Source: Stenotrophomonas_A sp036566925 (GTDB taxonomy: Bacteria; Pseudomonadota; Gammaproteobacteria; Xanthomonadales; Xanthomonadaceae). Taken from it: 64,000 bases of DNA. The translations under genes and the position numbers were made by a program. The DNA lies in the NCBI GenBank assembly GCA_036566925.1, contig DATCVI010000145.1, positions 13,230-77,229 of the forward strand, read 5' to 3'. The notes below the pieces were generated by a model. The model was given only the letters and a program-made list of their open reading frames with translations, was not told the DNA's origin and ran no database searches. Shown in pieces: positions 26,544-35,150 of this stretch (within the stretch, counting starts at the first letter, position 1; each line of letters starts with the position of its first letter).

Positions 26544-27860
26544 ATGCCCCACCCGCGTATCTGGGCCGGTGCCCTGCTGTTGTCCTTGCCCTGCCTGGCG
26601 ACCGCCGCCCCGGCCGAGCGTCCCGAGGTGACCGCTGCCGCGGCCAAGTTGCAGGCCCAGGTGGTGACCTGGCGCCGCGACTTCCACCAGCATCCGGAAT
26701 TGTCCAACCGCGAGGAACGGACCTCGGCCCAGGTCGCCGCCCATTTGCGCAAGCTCGGCCTCAAGCCGCGCGTGGGCATCGCCCACCACGGCGTGGTGGC
26801 GATCATCGAAGGCGGCTTGCCCGGGCCGAAGATCGCCCTGCGCGCCGACATGGATGCGCTACCGGTCACTGAACAGACCGGGCTGCCGTTCGCCTCCAAG
26901 GTCACCAGCGAATACCGCGGCGAGCCGGTCGGGGTGATGCATGCCTGCGGCCACGACGCCCACACCGCGATCCTGCTCGGCGTGGCCGATGCGCTGGTGG
27001 CGATGAAGGCGCAGCTACCGGGCCAGGTGATGCTGATCTTCCAGCCCTCCGAAGAAGGTGCGCCGGGCAACGAAGAGGGCGGCGCCTCGTTGATGCTCAA
27101 GGAAGGCCTGTTCGCCGACTTCAAGCCGGAAGCCGTGTTCGGCCTGCACGTGTTCTCCAGCGTCCAGGTGGGCCAGATCGCGGTCCGCGGCGGCCCGTTG
27201 ATGGCGGCCTCGGACCGTTTCAACATCAAGGTCATTGGCCGCCAGACCCATGGTTCGGCGCCGTGGAACGGCATCGACCCGATCGTCGCCAGCGCCGACC
27301 TCATCAGTGCCGCGCAAACCGTGGTCAGTCGCCAGGCCAACATCGCCAAGCAGCCGGCGGTCGTCAGCTTCGGCGCGATCAAGGGTGGCATCCGCTACAA
27401 CATCATTCCCGACCAGGTGGAGATGGTGGGCACCATCCGCACCTTCGACGAGGGCATGCGGCAGAAGATCTTCGCCGACCTCAAGAATGTCGCCGAGCAC
27501 ACCGCCGCCGCCCACGGCGCCCGCGCCGAGGCCCAGGTGCCGGACCAGGACGGCAATCCCGCCACCATCAACGACCCGGCGCTGACCGCCAAGATGCTGC
27601 CCAGCCTGCAGGCCGTGGTCGGTGCCGGCAATGTGTACGAACCGCCGCTGCAGATGGGCGCCGAAGACTTTTCCTTCTACGCTCGCGAGGTGCCGGGGCT
27701 GTTCTTCTTTGTCGGCGCGACCTCGGCCGGGATCGACCCGGCGACCGCGCCCAGCAACCACTCGCCCAAGTTCCTGCTCGACGAGAAGGCGCTGGACGTG
27801 GGACTGCGGTCGTTGCTGCAGGTGTCGCTGGATTACCTGCACGCGGGGGCCGCTGGCTGA
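26544..27860 (+). CDS. Exported M20-family amidohydrolase (hippurate/N-acyl amino acid hydrolase type)
   Basis: A 438-residue M20D metallopeptidase with a signal peptide (IWAGALLLSLPCLATAAPA). Metal-site residues are present: D104 in RADMDALP, C135 and H137 in MHACGHDAH, and E170/E171 in QPSEEGAPG. The dimerisation domain begins near GRQTHGSAPW. GAGAGG lies upstream of the ATG; a GTG three bases earlier is also possible. The subfamily splits N-acyl or amide-linked amino acids; the exact substrate is unknown. Divergent from the RND pump. Confidence 0.88.
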   Translation: MPHPRIWAGALLLSLPCLATAAPAERPEVTAAAAKLQAQVVTWRRDFHQHPELSNREERTSAQVAAHLRKLGLKPRVGIAHHGVVAIIEGGLPGPKIALRADMDALPVTEQTGLPFASKVTSEYRGEPVGVMHACGHDAHTAILLGVADALVAMKAQLPGQVMLIFQPSEEGAPGNEEGGASLMLKEGLFADFKPEAVFGLHVFSSVQVGQIAVRGGPLMAASDRFNIKVIGRQTHGSAPWNGIDPIVASADLISAAQTVVSRQANIAKQPAVVSFGAIKGGIRYNIIPDQVEMVGTIRTFDEGMRQKIFADLKNVAEHTAAAHGARAEAQVPDQDGNPATINDPALTAKMLPSLQAVVGAGNVYEPPLQMGAEDFSFYAREVPGLFFFVGATSAGIDPATAPSNHSPKFLLDEKALDVGLRSLLQVSLDYLHAGAAG

Positions 27861-27907
27861 GCCGTTTTTCGGCCCGGAGTTCAGGCCCGCGGCCGTAAAA
27901 TGGCCGC

Positions 27908-28735
27908 ATGAACACCCCCGCCGATTCCAGCCTCGGGCGCGAGGTCGCTTACCCGACCCAGTACGACCCTTCCCTGTTGTTCCCGATCCCGCGGCTGCCC
28001 AGCCGCGAGGCGGTTGGGATCGATCCTTCGGCATTGCCGTTCGTCGGCCACGATCGTTGGCACGCCTACGAACTGGGCTGGCTGGATGCGCACGGCAAGC
28101 CGTGCGTAGCCACTGCGACCCTGCAGGTGCCGCACGACTCGCCGAACCTGATCGAATCCAAGTCGCTCAAGCTCTACCTCAACTCGCTCAACAGCACCCG
28201 TTTCAACAGCGCCGAGGCGGTACGCGAAAGCATCGCCACGGATCTGTCGGCGCGCGCCGGCGCACCGGTGGCGGTCGAGTTCGGCCTGCCAGCGGTCGAT
28301 GACGGCGCGCTGCTGGCCGCCGGCGCGGTGTCGATCGACGGGCTGGACGTCAGCATCGACGATTACGGCCCGCCCAATGCCAGCCACCTTCGCACTCGCC
28401 CCGGCGAAGTGGTGGAGGAGACCCTGGTCTCGGCGCTGCTGAAATCCAACTGCCCGGTCACCGGTCAACCGGATTGGGCCAGCGTCAGCGTGCGCTACCG
28501 CGGCGCGCCGATCGAGCCCGAAGGCTTGCTGCGCTACCTGGTGAGCTACCGCGACCACGCCGAATTCCACGAGCAATGCGTGGAGCGAATCTTCCACGAC
28601 CTGGCGCGATGCTGCGCGCCGCAATGGTTGGTGGTGGAGGCGCGCTACACGCGTCGCGGGGGTCTGGACATCAATCCCTGGCGATCGTCGCCACATGCGC
28701 CGGCACCGCGCGCCGGGCGCGACGAACGACAGTAA
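27908..28735 (+). CDS. queF: NADPH-dependent 7-cyano-7-deazaguanine reductase
   Basis: A 275-residue QueF of the long, two-domain proteobacterial form. It reduces preQ0 to preQ1 in queuosine tRNA-modification synthesis. The N-terminal half carries ESKSLKLYLNS and the C-terminal T-fold the catalytic Cys182 and Asp189 in NCPVTGQPDWASV. Conserved HEQCVERIFHDL follows. Short 47-base gap after the amidohydrolase; probably its own promoter, as no functional link is known. Confidence 0.95.
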   Translation: MNTPADSSLGREVAYPTQYDPSLLFPIPRLPSREAVGIDPSALPFVGHDRWHAYELGWLDAHGKPCVATATLQVPHDSPNLIESKSLKLYLNSLNSTRFNSAEAVRESIATDLSARAGAPVAVEFGLPAVDDGALLAAGAVSIDGLDVSIDDYGPPNASHLRTRPGEVVEETLVSALLKSNCPVTGQPDWASVSVRYRGAPIEPEGLLRYLVSYRDHAEFHEQCVERIFHDLARCCAPQWLVVEARYTRRGGLDINPWRSSPHAPAPRAGRDERQ

Positions 28736-28840
28736 CAATCGCAACTGAAGGCGCGCGCTGGCTTCACGCTGGCGCGATCCGCTTTTAACGTTTGCCGTGC
28801 AACCGTGAGTTCCACGATGTGGCATTCACGGAACCTGCCC

Positions 28841-29140
28841 ATGACCAGCAACGACAAGAAGGCGGACTTCTCCGGCGTGACCTCCAAGGTCGACAGCACC
28901 GCGGAAGTTGTGCCCAAGGCCGATTTCTCCGGCGTGAGCGCCCGTGTGGACAGCACCGCCGAAATCGTCGGCGAGCAGTCCTACACGGTGCAGAAGGGCG
29001 ACTCGCTCTCGAAGATCGCCAAGCAGCACTATGGCGACGCCAACGCCTGGCAGCAGATATTCCAGGCCAATCGCGACGTGCTCGAAGACCCGGACAAGAT
29101 TTTCCCCGGCCAGACCCTGCGCCTTCCCGCCAAGTCCTGA
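28841..29140 (+). CDS. LysM-domain protein with N-terminal tandem repeats
   Basis: 99 residues from the ATG at 28841 (GGAA seven bases upstream). Residues 6-24 and 25-43 form two near-identical 19-residue repeats (KADFSGVxSxVDSTAExV). A single LysM module follows (about 48-97; YTVQKGDSLSKIAKQHYGD and IFPGQTLRLP) that most resembles the C-terminal half of E. coli Kbp/YgaU, whose own N-terminal part is a BON domain. No signal peptide is visible, which also fits Kbp. LysM binds peptidoglycan or, in Kbp, belongs to a cytoplasmic potassium-sensing protein. Confidence 0.85.
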   Translation: MTSNDKKADFSGVTSKVDSTAEVVPKADFSGVSARVDSTAEIVGEQSYTVQKGDSLSKIAKQHYGDANAWQQIFQANRDVLEDPDKIFPGQTLRLPAKS

Positions 29141-29189
29141 GCCCGATCATCGCCTTTCCCAAAGCCTCGCATCTGAAAGGAGAACTTTC

Positions 29190-29684
29190 ATGCAGAACGC
29201 CACCCTTACCCGAGCCCTCGTCATTGGCCTGGCCGCCAGCTTCGCTCTCGTCGGTTGCAAGAAGAAGGACGAGACCAGCGAGATGACGCCACCGCCTGCA
29301 ACCGAACCGGCAGCGACCACCCCGACCGCGCCGGCCGCACCTGCCAGCACGCCGGCGGCCGTTACCGTCAGCAGCGTGACCGTGGGCAATACCGCGGCGG
29401 CCGACAAGAGCGTCGCGCCGATGTCCACGCTGGCCACCAAGGACAAGATCGTGGTGTCGGTCAAGACCGAAGGCACTGCCAGCAACGCCAATCTCGGTGT
29501 TCGTTTGACCTTCCAGGACGGCCAGGTGGCCGGCGAGCAAAGCGCCACGCTCAACACCACCGGCGCGGAAACGACGAATGTCGAGTTCACCAACGCCAAC
29601 GGGTGGCCGGCCGGCACTTATACCGCCCAGGTCACCGTCGACGGACAAGCGGCTGGAATGCCGCAGGAGTTCGTAGTGAAGTAA
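29190..29684 (+). CDS. Putative lipoprotein with Ig-like domain
   Basis: A 164-residue exported protein with lipobox ALVGC and a following KKKDE stretch. A long Ala/Pro/Thr linker (about 31-60) leads to a beta-rich C-terminal domain ending in GMPQEFVVK, resembling a bacterial Ig-like sandwich. AAAGGAG lies eight bases before the ATG. It follows the LysM gene by 49 bases and ends at a strong terminator, so the two are probably co-transcribed. Function unknown. Confidence 0.8.
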   Translation: MQNATLTRALVIGLAASFALVGCKKKDETSEMTPPPATEPAATTPTAPAAPASTPAAVTVSSVTVGNTAAADKSVAPMSTLATKDKIVVSVKTEGTASNANLGVRLTFQDGQVAGEQSATLNTTGAETTNVEFTNANGWPAGTYTAQVTVDGQAAGMPQEFVVK

Positions 29685-29724
29685 GGGCAGCGCCCGCCGA
29701 CTCTCTCCCGGCGACGTTGTATGT

Positions 29725-29757
29725 GAGGCGCGGCGAAAGCTGCGCCTCTTTTTATTT
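29725..29757 (+). terminator. Rho-independent terminator after the lipoprotein gene
   Basis: GAGGCGCGGC-GAAA-GCTGCGCCTC stem-loop with one internal mismatch, followed by TTTTTATTT. Confidence 0.9.
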
Positions 29758-29789
29758 GGCGGCGCGGTTAGTTCTATGGCTTGCGGTGG

Positions 29790-29901
29790 GGCGCCGTTCC
29801 GGCGGGTAGGGGCTTCGCGCTGTCGGGCAGACGTCCTGTCTGACGCCATCGCCGTGGGGCATCCATGCCCCACTGAAGCCCCTACCCGCCGAAACGGCGC
29901 C
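29790..29901. repeat. Composite palindromic repeat, second sequence family
   Basis: Outer arms of 27 bases (29790-29816 and 29875-29901) differ at one position. The interior contains a perfect 9-bp hairpin GTGGGGCAT-CC-ATGCCCCAC and an imperfect one around GGCAGACGTCCTGTC. Architecture matches the element at 11940, including the CATCCATG apex, but the sequence differs. No gene is visible here; the flanks 29902-30091 are also non-coding. Confidence 0.75.
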
Positions 29902-30091
29902 AGGCGCTTTTGTTTTCCCACTTCGTTAGTTGGCGCAACGGGAGGTGGAAGGGGGAAAGCAAAAGCACAAGCCAAAGCTGAGTTTGCCGTTGCTCTTGCT
30001 CTTCACCTTCCCTCCCCGCCGGGGCGAGGCCCCAGCCGCAAGCCGCCGCACCACACCGCCAAACCAGCGCAACTCCCAAAAAAACCCCAAC

Positions 30092-31318
30092 TCAACTCAT
30101 GTGCCACGACCACAACGCACACCCCAGCACAAACACATTCGACCAAAACACCGCCGGCCGCCCGAACGTGCTCTGGTAGATCCAGCTCGGACGCTGGCGA
30201 CCGCTGCGCGCCATGTCGCGCGCCAGCAACGGGCGCATCACCCGCGGCAGGGTTACCAGGCATTGGTAGTTGACCACGCACATGCCCGCGGCCAGGCCGC
30301 TGAGCACCCAGCCCATGCCGGCGCCGGCCAGGCTCAGGATCAGCGTGGACATCGCACAGGCGGCGGCGGCCAGCATCATTTGCCGGATCAGGCGCCGCAG
30401 CTGTGCGCGCTCGCTTTCGTTGCCGGCGTAGCTCAGCAGGTAGAACCCGCTGGCGTAGGTCGTCGCGATGCCGACCAGCAGTGCGCCGCCGATCATGAGC
30501 CAGGCCTGTGTCGGGACCGCGCCGGCGCGCGCGAGCATGGCCGCGCCCAACGAACCCAGCGCGGTGCCGCCGGAGAGCGCCGATACGCCGAGGCCGCCGC
30601 CAATCTTCGAGGCACTGCCGGCTGTGCCGAGACCGGCGCCGAGGGTGGCGGCGGCAATCGTGGTGCCGGCTACACCGGGCGCGACGATCATCGCTGCGGA
30701 AACCACGGCGGCGGCGAAGGCCGCGCCTGGCGCGCTGTCGCGGGCGAACTGGCCGAAGCGCGCCAGCATCTGTTCGCGGACCAGGGCGCGTGCACGCGAC
30801 AGGCGCTTGCGCACGGCGGCGTCGCTGAGGCCGAGCAACTGCGCCACTTGCTGCGAACGCTGGCCCTCGCGGTAGTACAGCAGCAAGGTCTCGCGGCTTT
30901 CCGCCGGCAGCGCCGAGATGAGTTCCTCGGCGGCGATCTCTTCCTCGACGCGTTGCCATTGCTCGGCCGGCGACAGACCTGGGTCGGCGGCCATGCCGAT
31001 CGCGATCTCCGCCGCTTCACCGGACAGCGGCCGATGGCGCTGCGCGCGCAGCCAGTCGCGGGCGAGATTACGGGTGATCTGCCGCAGCCAGGGCAGGAAG
31101 CTGGTGGGATTGTTGAGGCGGGCGAGTTGCTGCCAGGCGCGCAGGAACGCCTCCTGGGCGATGTCCTCGCTGGCGCCGACATCGCGGGTGATGGCCAGGG
31201 CGATAGCGGTGACGGTGTTCTGGCAGGCCTGCACGATGCGGCCATAGGCCTGCTGGCAACCGGCCGCGGCGGTGGGCAGTTCGCGCTGCAACATCTGGTC
31301 CAGGGCTTCGGCGGGCAT
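30092..31318 (-). CDS. ECF-type sigma factor fused to C-terminal membrane helices
   Basis: A 408-residue protein. Region 2 (about 20-95; DIAQEAFLRAWQQLARL, FLPWLRQITRNLARDWLR) and region 4 (about 130-190; LLYYREGQRSQQVAQLLGLS, RLSRARALVREQM) form a normal ECF sigma factor. The remaining 210 residues are Ala/Gly-rich with several hydrophobic segments (about 205-240, 275-303, 315-355 and 385-403). No separate anti-sigma gene is adjacent, so the membrane part may tether or gate the factor. Which signal it responds to cannot be read from sequence. Confidence 0.85.
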   Translation of the reverse strand: MPAEALDQMLQRELPTAAAGCQQAYGRIVQACQNTVTAIALAITRDVGASEDIAQEAFLRAWQQLARLNNPTSFLPWLRQITRNLARDWLRAQRHRPLSGEAAEIAIGMAADPGLSPAEQWQRVEEEIAAEELISALPAESRETLLLYYREGQRSQQVAQLLGLSDAAVRKRLSRARALVREQMLARFGQFARDSAPGAAFAAAVVSAAMIVAPGVAGTTIAAATLGAGLGTAGSASKIGGGLGVSALSGGTALGSLGAAMLARAGAVPTQAWLMIGGALLVGIATTYASGFYLLSYAGNESERAQLRRLIRQMMLAAAACAMSTLILSLAGAGMGWVLSGLAAGMCVVNYQCLVTLPRVMRPLLARDMARSGRQRPSWIYQSTFGRPAVFWSNVFVLGCALWSWHMS

Positions 31319-31395
31319 GGCGGGCTCCGTGCGGGTTCCTCACCATGACGCAGCCCCGTCGCGAATGTGACCGGGCGGCTATCGCGCCGCAGGCC

Positions 31396-31923
31396 TCATT
31401 GCGCCGGCTGGATGCGCACGCGCGAGGGGTCGTCCTGGGAAGGGTCGTCTTGTGGAGTCTTGGCGGGCACGGCCGGCGCCGGTTTGGCGGGCGCCGCTGC
31501 CGGGACCACGGGCGGCGCAGGAGGGGCAGCGTGCCGCCTCATCGAAATCATGATGAACATGGCGACCACGCCGATCACCACCAGCAGGCCGATGCGGATG
31601 CGCCAGGCCCAGTTGCGCGTGCCCGCCTGCGATTCGGAGGTCTCGGCGAAGGCGTACTGCGCGAACGGCAGGTCGCGGCGGGTGGTATCGAGCAGGCGCG
31701 CCTCGCGCAACAGTTCGCGCGCGCGCGGTTGGTCGTCTGCGCGCACTACCCACACGGTGGGATGCAGTTGCGAGCTGCCTTGTTCGAGGTAGCTGAACTG
31801 GCCGCTGCGCCTGCTGCGATAGGAGCGGCCGTTGGTCAGGCGCACGTCGATGCCGGCCTCGCGCAGCAGCTTGGCCACGCCCTCGGCGGTTTCCACGCGT
31901 TGGCTGCTGAATACCTTGCGCAT
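31396..31923 (-). CDS. DUF2007-like 'pathogenicity-like' membrane protein
   Basis: A 175-residue protein. The N-terminal domain (about 1-75; MRKVFSSQRVETAEGVAKLL) is a DUF2007-type putative signal-transducing fold long annotated in Xanthomonas as 'pathogenicity-like'. One transmembrane helix follows (about 108-127, IRIGLLVVIGVVAMFIMIS), then a Pro/Ala-rich tail. Its ATG is one base from the upstream tesB stop, so it is co-transcribed with tesB. Function unproven. Confidence 0.8.
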   Translation of the reverse strand: MRKVFSSQRVETAEGVAKLLREAGIDVRLTNGRSYRSRRSGQFSYLEQGSSQLHPTVWVVRADDQPRARELLREARLLDTTRRDLPFAQYAFAETSESQAGTRNWAWRIRIGLLVVIGVVAMFIMISMRRHAAPPAPPVVPAAAPAKPAPAVPAKTPQDDPSQDDPSRVRIQPAQ

Positions 31924-31924
31924 G

Positions 31925-32836
31925 TCAGTCCTTCGCCGGCACGGCGTGGCTGTCGCCGTCGCGGGCGACGCGGATCAGGCCTTCCTGCGAGGTGCTGGCC
32001 ACCAGCACGCCGTCGCGGGTGAAGAACTGGCCACGGGCCAACCCGCGCGAACCTTGCGCGGTCGGGCTGTCGAGCGAATACAGCAGCCAGTCGTCGGTGC
32101 GGAACGGGCGATGGAACCACAGCACGTGGTCGAGCGAGGCCATCTGCACGCCGGGGGTGTAGTAGCTGATGCCGTGCGGAAAAGTCGAAGTGCCCAGCAA
32201 CTGGAAGTCCGAGGCGTAGGCCAGCAAAGCGCGATGCAGGCCCTGGTCATCGCCGATCGGGTCGCTCAGGCGCAGCCACATCTGCTGGAACGGCGGTCGC
32301 TTGGGCGGGTTGAGCTCGTCGCGCGGGTAGACGTGGCGAAATTCGAACGGGCCGCCGCGGGTCAGCCAGCGCTGCACCTTCACCGGCAGCTTGGCCAGCA
32401 CTTCCGGCGCCAGCGGCGCGGTCGGTGCGATGTCCTCCGGCTGCGGCACTTCCGGCATGCGCGCTTGGTGTTCGGCGCCGTCTTCGTGCTCCTGGAACGA
32501 GGCCGCGCAGAAGAAGATCACCTTGCCGTGCTGGATCGCGGTGACCCGGCGCACGGAAAAGCTGCCGCCGTCGCGAGTGCGGTCTACGTCGTAGACGATG
32601 GGGTGTTCTATATCGCCGGCGCGCAGGAAATAGGCGTGCAGCGAGTGCGCCTGGCGACCGTTCTCGACCGTCGCCTGGGCCGCGGCCAGCGCCTGGCCGA
32701 GGACCTGGCCGCCGAACACGTACTTGGTGCCGATGTCACGGCTCTGGCCGCGGAACAGGTTGTCCTCCAGCCGCTCCAGCGAGAGCAGGCTGATCAGTTC
32801 GGAGACGACGGGTTCTGCGGCTGTGGCTGCGGACAA
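31925..32836 (-). CDS. tesB: Acyl-CoA thioesterase II
   Basis: A 303-residue double-hotdog thioesterase hydrolysing medium- and long-chain acyl-CoA. N-terminal hotdog with KYVFGGQVLGQALAAA; C-terminal hotdog with SLDHVLWFHRPFRTDDWLLY, containing the catalytic Asp, followed by the GSRGLARGQFFTRDG strand. Slightly longer than E. coli TesB (286). Likely cytoplasmic, and transcribed with the DUF2007-like gene. Confidence 0.94.
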   Translation of the reverse strand: MSAATAAEPVVSELISLLSLERLEDNLFRGQSRDIGTKYVFGGQVLGQALAAAQATVENGRQAHSLHAYFLRAGDIEHPIVYDVDRTRDGGSFSVRRVTAIQHGKVIFFCAASFQEHEDGAEHQARMPEVPQPEDIAPTAPLAPEVLAKLPVKVQRWLTRGGPFEFRHVYPRDELNPPKRPPFQQMWLRLSDPIGDDQGLHRALLAYASDFQLLGTSTFPHGISYYTPGVQMASLDHVLWFHRPFRTDDWLLYSLDSPTAQGSRGLARGQFFTRDGVLVASTSQEGLIRVARDGDSHAVPAKD

Positions 32837-32913
32837 GGGAGCGACCTGCGGTAGACAGGGCGCGATTATAGCGGGCGGACCGAAGCATCCCGGCCTGGCC
32901 CCGCCCGCCGCCC

Positions 32914-33690
32914 TCAGGCGGGTTTTCGCAAGCGCGCGGCCAGGGCCTGCAGCGCGGCTTGCGCGTCCTCGGCGTACCAGGCTTCGATGAAGCGATCCAG
33001 GCGGATCAGCTCCGGCGCCAGCGCCTCGCGCAGGTCGGCGCGGGCGACATCGCGGGTATGCAGCATCGGTTGCCGCGGCAGCCGTAGGAGCTCCTGCAGC
33101 CAGGCGATCGCGCGGGCCACGACCAGCTCGCCGTCCACCAGTTCATCGACCAGCCCAATCTGCACCGCCTGCTCGGCCGGGACCATTTCCCCGGCGACCA
33201 GCAGGCGCTCGGCCCGGTGCGCGCCGACCACGCGGCGCAGCAGGCGCTGGATGCCCTCGGGCGCGGCCAGGCCGACCTGGACCTCGTTCAGGCCGATCGC
33301 ATAGGGGCGCGCGGGGTCGATGCTGCGCGCCATGATCCGGTAGTCACAGCACAAGGCCAGCACGCAGCCGCCAGCCGGGGAATGGCCGGTGAGGGCGGCG
33401 ACTACCGGGATGCGCGTCTCGGCCAGGGTCTTGGCGGCGCCGAAGAACGCCTGCCAGCTGTCGAGCAGCTTGCCGCGGTCGGCGCCATGCGAGAGCAGGT
33501 AGGGCACGTCCATGCCGCCGGAGAAGATGTGCGGCGCACCGGACAGAACGATGGCGTGGACGTCGTCGGCCTGGGCCTGGTTGATCGCGGCGATCAGCTC
33601 GCGGCACAGCGCGGTGTCCAATGCGTTGGCCGGGGGGCGGGCCAGGCGGATCTCGCGGATATCGCCGTGGTCTAGGAGGTCGATGCTCAT
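32914..33690 (-). CDS. Enoyl-CoA hydratase/isomerase family protein
   Basis: A 258-residue crotonase-fold protein: NALDTALCRELIAAINQAQ at the start, the oxyanion-hole segments SGAPHIFSGGMDVPYLL and TGHSPAGGCVLALCCDYRIM, and helix LRRVVGAHRAERLLVAGEM. The usual catalytic glutamates of enoyl-CoA hydratase are not in their standard places, so isomerase or another acyl-CoA reaction is possible. It lies 77 bases upstream of tesB on the same strand, which supports a role in fatty acyl-CoA metabolism. Confidence 0.87.
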   Translation of the reverse strand: MSIDLLDHGDIREIRLARPPANALDTALCRELIAAINQAQADDVHAIVLSGAPHIFSGGMDVPYLLSHGADRGKLLDSWQAFFGAAKTLAETRIPVVAALTGHSPAGGCVLALCCDYRIMARSIDPARPYAIGLNEVQVGLAAPEGIQRLLRRVVGAHRAERLLVAGEMVPAEQAVQIGLVDELVDGELVVARAIAWLQELLRLPRQPMLHTRDVARADLREALAPELIRLDRFIEAWYAEDAQAALQALAARLRKPA

Positions 33691-33715
33691 TTACGGGCTC
33701 CGGGAGGCTGTGGCT

Positions 33716-34219
33716 ATGATAGACGCCATGCGCATCCTCGACCGTTCCCTGCTGTGTGCCGCGCTCGCCCTCACGGTGATCGCGCCTGTTCTGGCTGCCG
33801 GCAACAAGCCGGCCGCACCGAACGCCAAGGCCGCCGCGCCGGGGCGCTGTCTGCCGCAATGGCAGGGCGGCTGGGTACGCCTGGCGCCGAGCGCGAGCAT
33901 GCCGATGGCGGCCGGCTTCGGCCAATTCGACAACGCCTGCCCACAGGCGCTGGCGGTGGTCGCGGCGAGCAGCCCGGCATTCGGCGATGTGTCGTTGCAC
34001 GAGTCCTTCCAGGCCGACGGCGTCAACCGGATGCGCGAGGTCGCGCGGCTGCCGCTCCCTGCCGCTGGCAAGGTCACGCTGGCACCGGGCGGGCTGCATT
34101 TGATGCTGATGGAACCGAAGCAGGCGCTGGCCGAAGGCGGCAGCGTGCCGGTGAGGTTCACATTGGAAGACGGCCGCACCGTCGAAGCGACGCTACAGGT
34201 GCGCAAGACCGCACCGTGA
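33716..34219 (+). CDS. Periplasmic copper chaperone, PCuAC family
   Basis: A 167-residue exported protein of the PCuAC (DUF461) family, which delivers Cu(I) to cytochrome oxidase CuA sites. The ATG at 33716 is preferred to that at 33728 because GGGAGG lies eight bases upstream. Signal peptide (LLCAALALTVIAPVLA). Signature positions: SMPMAAGFGQFDN, LHESFQADGVNRMREV and the C-terminal HLMLMEPKQ, giving the usual Met/His ligand set. The quinol oxidase in this window lacks CuA, so the client must lie elsewhere. Confidence 0.87.
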   Translation: MIDAMRILDRSLLCAALALTVIAPVLAAGNKPAAPNAKAAAPGRCLPQWQGGWVRLAPSASMPMAAGFGQFDNACPQALAVVAASSPAFGDVSLHESFQADGVNRMREVARLPLPAAGKVTLAPGGLHLMLMEPKQALAEGGSVPVRFTLEDGRTVEATLQVRKTAP

Positions 34220-34271
34220 GCGGCAGAGGTCGCAGGTGCGCGGTGCTGGGCGCGGCTGGGGCAGGGGGCGC

Positions 34272-34433
34272 TTATGCGCCCGTGCCGCCGGAACCGCTGC
34301 TGTTGGTGCCTGAGTTGTCGTTCGCGTCCGGGGTGCCGGCATCGCGCTTCTTCTTCGCCAGTTTTTCGTCCTGCTTCTTCTTCTTGGCGATTTCGCGTTG
34401 GCGCTTTTCGAAAGAGTAGTTGGGTTTGATCAA
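34272..34433 (-). CDS. Small Lys-rich hypothetical protein starting with TTG
   Basis: A 53-residue protein read from a TTG start with GGAG nine bases upstream. Residues 2-32 are strongly charged (IKPNYSFEKRQREIAKKKKQ, then DEKLAKKK), predicting one long helix. The remainder is a Gly/Ser/Asn-rich tail. I recall similar short proteins opening with the IKPNYSFEKRQRE motif in Xanthomonadaceae, all of unknown function. No ATG is available in frame. Confidence 0.68.
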   Translation of the reverse strand: MIKPNYSFEKRQREIAKKKKQDEKLAKKKRDAGTPDANDNSGTNSSGSGGTGA

Positions 34434-34490
34434 GGGGGATGGCTCCAGGTCAGGGAAGGGGGGATGCGTGCAGCGTAAGCGGCTGCGGGT

Positions 34491-35150
34491 TCATGCCGCG
34501 ACACGGCGGTAGTGCAACAGGCGGCCGCGATATGGCGGCACATCCTGGTCGTCCATGGGGCAGCGCTCCTCGTCGACCGAGAAGCCGGACATCGACAACA
34601 GGCGGCTGAAGCGCGCGCTGTTGCCACGGCCCGGGTCGGTCACCACGACTTCGGCGTCGGGCAGCGCATGGCGTTCGATGACGCCGGCGAGCAGCGAGGC
34701 GTTGTCGCTTTCGTAGAGTACGTCGCTGGCGATGATCAGGTCGAACCTGCCGAGCGTGGCCAGTGCCACGTCCCAGCGCAGCTGGCGATAGTGGACCGCC
34801 GGCAGGGCGTTCAGCGCGGCGTTGTAGGCCAGGAACGGTTCGGCCAGCGGGTGGATGTCCGAGGCCACGATGTCGGCGCCGCGGCGCTGCAACACCAGGC
34901 TGGCCAGGCCGATGCCGCAGCCCAGCTCAAGTACGCGCTTGCCTTCGATATCGAAGCGCTGCATGGCCTGCGCCAGCAACCGGCCGGCGGGCCACAGCTG
35001 GCCGAACAGACACCACTGCGCCGAAGAAATGCCCAGCCGCGCGCCGTGGCCATCGGGATCGGAAAACTGCTGCTTGTCGGTCAGTACGCGCAGTTGGTAG
35101 GTGTGTCCCGCGATGGGGACCAGTTGCTTGCGGGTCGCATAGCCAGGCAT
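34491..35150 (-). CDS. Class I SAM-dependent methyltransferase (methyltransferase family 16-like)
   Basis: A 219-residue methyltransferase. The frame is open further upstream, but the ATG at 35150 has GGAG eight bases before it. Motif I is VLELGCGIGLASLVL, motif II IVASDIHP, and a post-motif DVLYES appears in FDLIIASDVLYESD. This arrangement recalls METTL21/ETFBKMT-type protein-lysine methyltransferases, though the substrate is not evident. Confidence 0.85.
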   Translation of the reverse strand: MPGYATRKQLVPIAGHTYQLRVLTDKQQFSDPDGHGARLGISSAQWCLFGQLWPAGRLLAQAMQRFDIEGKRVLELGCGIGLASLVLQRRGADIVASDIHPLAEPFLAYNAALNALPAVHYRQLRWDVALATLGRFDLIIASDVLYESDNASLLAGVIERHALPDAEVVVTDPGRGNSARFSRLLSMSGFSVDEERCPMDDQDVPPYRGRLLHYRRVAA

